Shown here one piece after another: positions 62,266-64,000 of a DNA stretch of 64,000 nucleotides. Origin of the DNA: Photobacterium atrarenae (GTDB lineage: Bacteria; Pseudomonadota; Gammaproteobacteria; Enterobacterales; Vibrionaceae). The notes beneath the pieces are model-generated. The model saw only the letters and a list, made by a program, of their open reading frames with translations, was not told the DNA's origin and made no database searches. Each line of letters begins with the position of its first letter. Position 1 is the stretch's first letter. The DNA lies in contig NZ_CP101508.1 of assembly GCF_024380015.1 (NCBI RefSeq), positions 2,232,902 through 2,296,901 on the forward strand, in the 5' to 3' direction. The position numbers and the translations under genes were made by a program.

Positions 62266-63411
62266 ATGGAGAAGCATATCGTAATTATCGGAAGCGGCTT
62301 TGCCGCTTACCAGCTGGTGAAATCACTCCGCAAACTTGATATCGCAGCACCAATAACGGTCATCACTGCTGACAGTGGGGATGACTATTCCAAGCCAGAG
62401 CTGAGCCATGTCTTTTCCCGCAGACAGACCGCTGGTGATTTAATTAAGCAGACGGCGGATGAATTTGCTGCTTTACAACAAATTGAGCTGATGAACTACA
62501 CCGAAGTTCAATCTATCGATACGAAAGCCAAAATTGTCAAACTGCCAGATCATCAAATCAGCTATTCCAAACTGGTTTTGGCAACCGGTGCGTCTTCGCT
62601 GGTACCGGCCTTCGAAGGCAATGCGACGAACGAGATTGCCACGCTCAACAGTCTGGCTGAATATGCCAACCAGCAGGATCGTCTGGCATCCGCTCAATCC
62701 GTTGTGGTGATTGGAGCCGGGCTGATCGGTACTGAGATTGCCATGGATCTCACCCTCGCCGGAAAACAAGTCACGCTTTGTGATCGGGCAACTCGCCTGA
62801 TGCCAACCCTACTGCCTTCTTTCCTCGGCGCTGAGTTATATCAGGTTATGGTGGAAAATCAGGTCCGGGTCAAACTGCCCTCAACAGTTCAAGCGGTGAA
62901 TCGCCACCACCAACAACTTATTGTTCAGTTTGACGATCAAAGCTATGTCGAAGCGGATGTCGTGATCGCAGCCATGGGCCTGAAGCCAAACATCAAGCTT
63001 GCAGATGATGCCGGCCTGGCTGTCAATCAGGGTATTCTCGTTGATGAACAGCTGCGCACTTCTGCTCAGAATGTTTATGCCCTGGGAGACTGCGCCGAGT
63101 TTGGCGGCAAAGTCCGAGCCTTCCTGCAACCGACGATGCTATCGGCGATGGCATTGGCCAAAACGCTGTTGGGAACGCCAACATCGGTCAAGCTGCCGGC
63201 CAGTCTCATCAAGGCCAAAACACCCTGGTTCCCGCTCAGCCTGTCAGGAAAAACAACTGGCGCGCAAACACGATGGGAAGTCACCCGGGATGATAATGGC
63301 TATATCGCCAAGGCTTTTGACCGAGAAACAGGAACACTGATTGGATTTGTCGTCAGTCACGAACAGCAAAAATCTGCGTTTCCGCTGCTGCGCCAGCTAC
63401 CGGCCGATTAA
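62266..63411 (+). CDS. norW: NADH:flavorubredoxin reductase NorW
   Basis: NorW passes electrons from NADH to the rubredoxin domain of NorV. The 381 residues have the FAD motif IVIIGSGFAAYQLVKSLRK, the NADH motif VVVIGAGLIGTEIAMDLTLAGK and NVYALGDCAEF near the second FAD site. The start is the ATG at 62266, seven bases after AGGAGG; a longer frame overlaps norV and is rejected. It is transcribed with norV and followed by a terminator. Confidence 0.95.
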   Translation: MEKHIVIIGSGFAAYQLVKSLRKLDIAAPITVITADSGDDYSKPELSHVFSRRQTAGDLIKQTADEFAALQQIELMNYTEVQSIDTKAKIVKLPDHQISYSKLVLATGASSLVPAFEGNATNEIATLNSLAEYANQQDRLASAQSVVVIGAGLIGTEIAMDLTLAGKQVTLCDRATRLMPTLLPSFLGAELYQVMVENQVRVKLPSTVQAVNRHHQQLIVQFDDQSYVEADVVIAAMGLKPNIKLADDAGLAVNQGILVDEQLRTSAQNVYALGDCAEFGGKVRAFLQPTMLSAMALAKTLLGTPTSVKLPASLIKAKTPWFPLSLSGKTTGAQTRWEVTRDDNGYIAKAFDRETGTLIGFVVSHEQQKSAFPLLRQLPAD

Positions 63412-63471
63412 TTTCGGCATGCCCCAGGCACTACACTCCAGGACGATATCTACGTGAAAGGGATTTCATTT

Positions 63472-63499
63472 GAGAGGCCGCCTCAGCCTCTCTTTTTTC
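63472..63499 (+). terminator. Terminator of norVW
   Basis: GAGAGGC-CGCCTCA-GCCTCTC followed by six T lies 60 nt after the norW stop. Confidence 0.85.
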
Positions 63500-63678
63500 G
63501 TGCCTGCTCATTATCCCCCCGCTCATCAACTCTCACCGTCATCTCTGGTCTTGGAATATCTTGTACTGAGTCCCAATCGCTTTTTGGTGGCCAGACATGC
63601 TTCAAATCAGCATCTTCCCCATCATCTCAACGCTGGAATGCGCTATACTCGCGGCAAACGCCTAGCAATAGTGAACTT

Positions 63679-64000
63679 ATGTACCAACTCAGCTTCGCCT
63701 TTGATGCCTTTCTGGCACAATACTGGCAAAAAAAACCAACCATCATCAAAGGTGGTTTTCAGAACTTCGTCGATCCAATCAGCCCAGACGAGCTGGCCGG
63801 ATTGGCAATGGAAGAAGAAGTCGACTCCCGCTACATCGCCAGACAAGGCGGGAACTGGGATGTTCAGCACGGGCCGCTCAGTTTTGACAACATGCCGGAG
63901 GACAACTGGTCTTTCACCGTGCAGGCTGCCAACCACTGGCATGAAGGCGCCGCGCGTCTGGTCGCCCCGTTCCGCCAGATGCCCGGCTGGCTGTTCGATG
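63679..64000 (+). CDS. roxA: Ribosomal protein uL16 3-hydroxylase RoxA (YcfD), N-terminal part
   Basis: An open frame from the ATG at 63679 runs off the right edge (107 codons seen). It reads MYQLSFAFDAFLAQYWQKKPT, then GGFQNFVDPISPDELAGLAMEEEVDSR and WSFTVQAANHWHE, closely matching the start of E. coli YcfD, a JmjC-type Fe(II)/2-oxoglutarate oxygenase that hydroxylates an arginine of ribosomal protein L16. The HxD iron-binding motif would lie beyond the window. The ribosome site is weak. Confidence 0.9.
   Translation, partial: MYQLSFAFDAFLAQYWQKKPTIIKGGFQNFVDPISPDELAGLAMEEEVDSRYIARQGGNWDVQHGPLSFDNMPEDNWSFTVQAANHWHEGAARLVAPFRQMPGWLFD

Overview
The window is chromosomal DNA of a Gammaproteobacterium, most likely a member of the Vibrionaceae and possibly close to Photobacterium. 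This is inferred from gene order and protein resemblance. The core proteins FabF, FabG, RNase E, MetG, SerS, Lrp, Udk, ClpS and Icd read like E. coli or Vibrio orthologues. The lrp/ald pairing and foldback repeats ending in ATACCAATC also fit. No rRNA, tRNA or CRISPR array was seen.

Layout. 1-7.3 kb (- strand): the fatty-acid and phospholipid operon yceD-rpmF-plsX-fabH-fabD-fabG-acpP-fabF-pabC-mltG (mltG is cut by the window edge). 7.6-13 kb: yceF (a Maf nucleotide pyrophosphatase), then rluC and rne, divergently transcribed. 13-22.2 kb: a SulP anion transporter, a low-molecular-weight tyrosine phosphatase, the cobalamin genes cobT-cobS-btuR, psiE, a Dcu dicarboxylate transporter behind a perfect FNR box, a DUF457-type membrane protein and a two-CBS-domain protein. 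22.2-25.6 kb: an AT-richer accessory island. It holds a DUF1778/GNAT toxin-antitoxin pair, a DUF5675 protein coupled to a secreted partner, a decayed IS110 transposase and a small zinc-ribbon membrane protein, with three copies of an 18-nt repeat. 25.6-42.9 kb: asmA, udk, apbC, metG, a DAACS symporter, an unidentified membrane protein, serS, rarA, lolA, ftsK and lrp. 43-48.8 kb: ald, trxB and cydDC. 48.9-56.2 kb: a glycine-zipper protein, aat-bpt, infA, clpA, clpS, cspD and icd. 56.3-64 kb: rluE, mnmA-hflD-purB behind a PurR box, norVW behind two NsrR-like boxes, and the start of the ribosomal oxygenase gene roxA.

Functional links. aat, bpt, clpS and clpA, within about 5 kb, cover N-degron addition, recognition and unfolding. 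The window also groups envelope and division work (lolA, ftsK, asmA, mltG), redox and respiration (trxB, cydDC, norVW, Dcu) and RNA modification and decay (rluC, rne, rluE, mnmA).

The least explained material is the 22.2-25.6 kb island, above all the DUF5675 plus secreted-partner operon and its flanking repeats. Next is a pair of about 163-bp foldback elements (15.3 and 51.3 kb), one of them lying inside the infA transcription unit. Many starts were moved from the longest reading frame on ribosome-binding-site and family evidence; TTG starts are proposed for plsX, rarA, ftsK and the DUF457 gene. No database search or folding program could be run, so family names rest on recalled motifs and all regulatory sites are read by eye.
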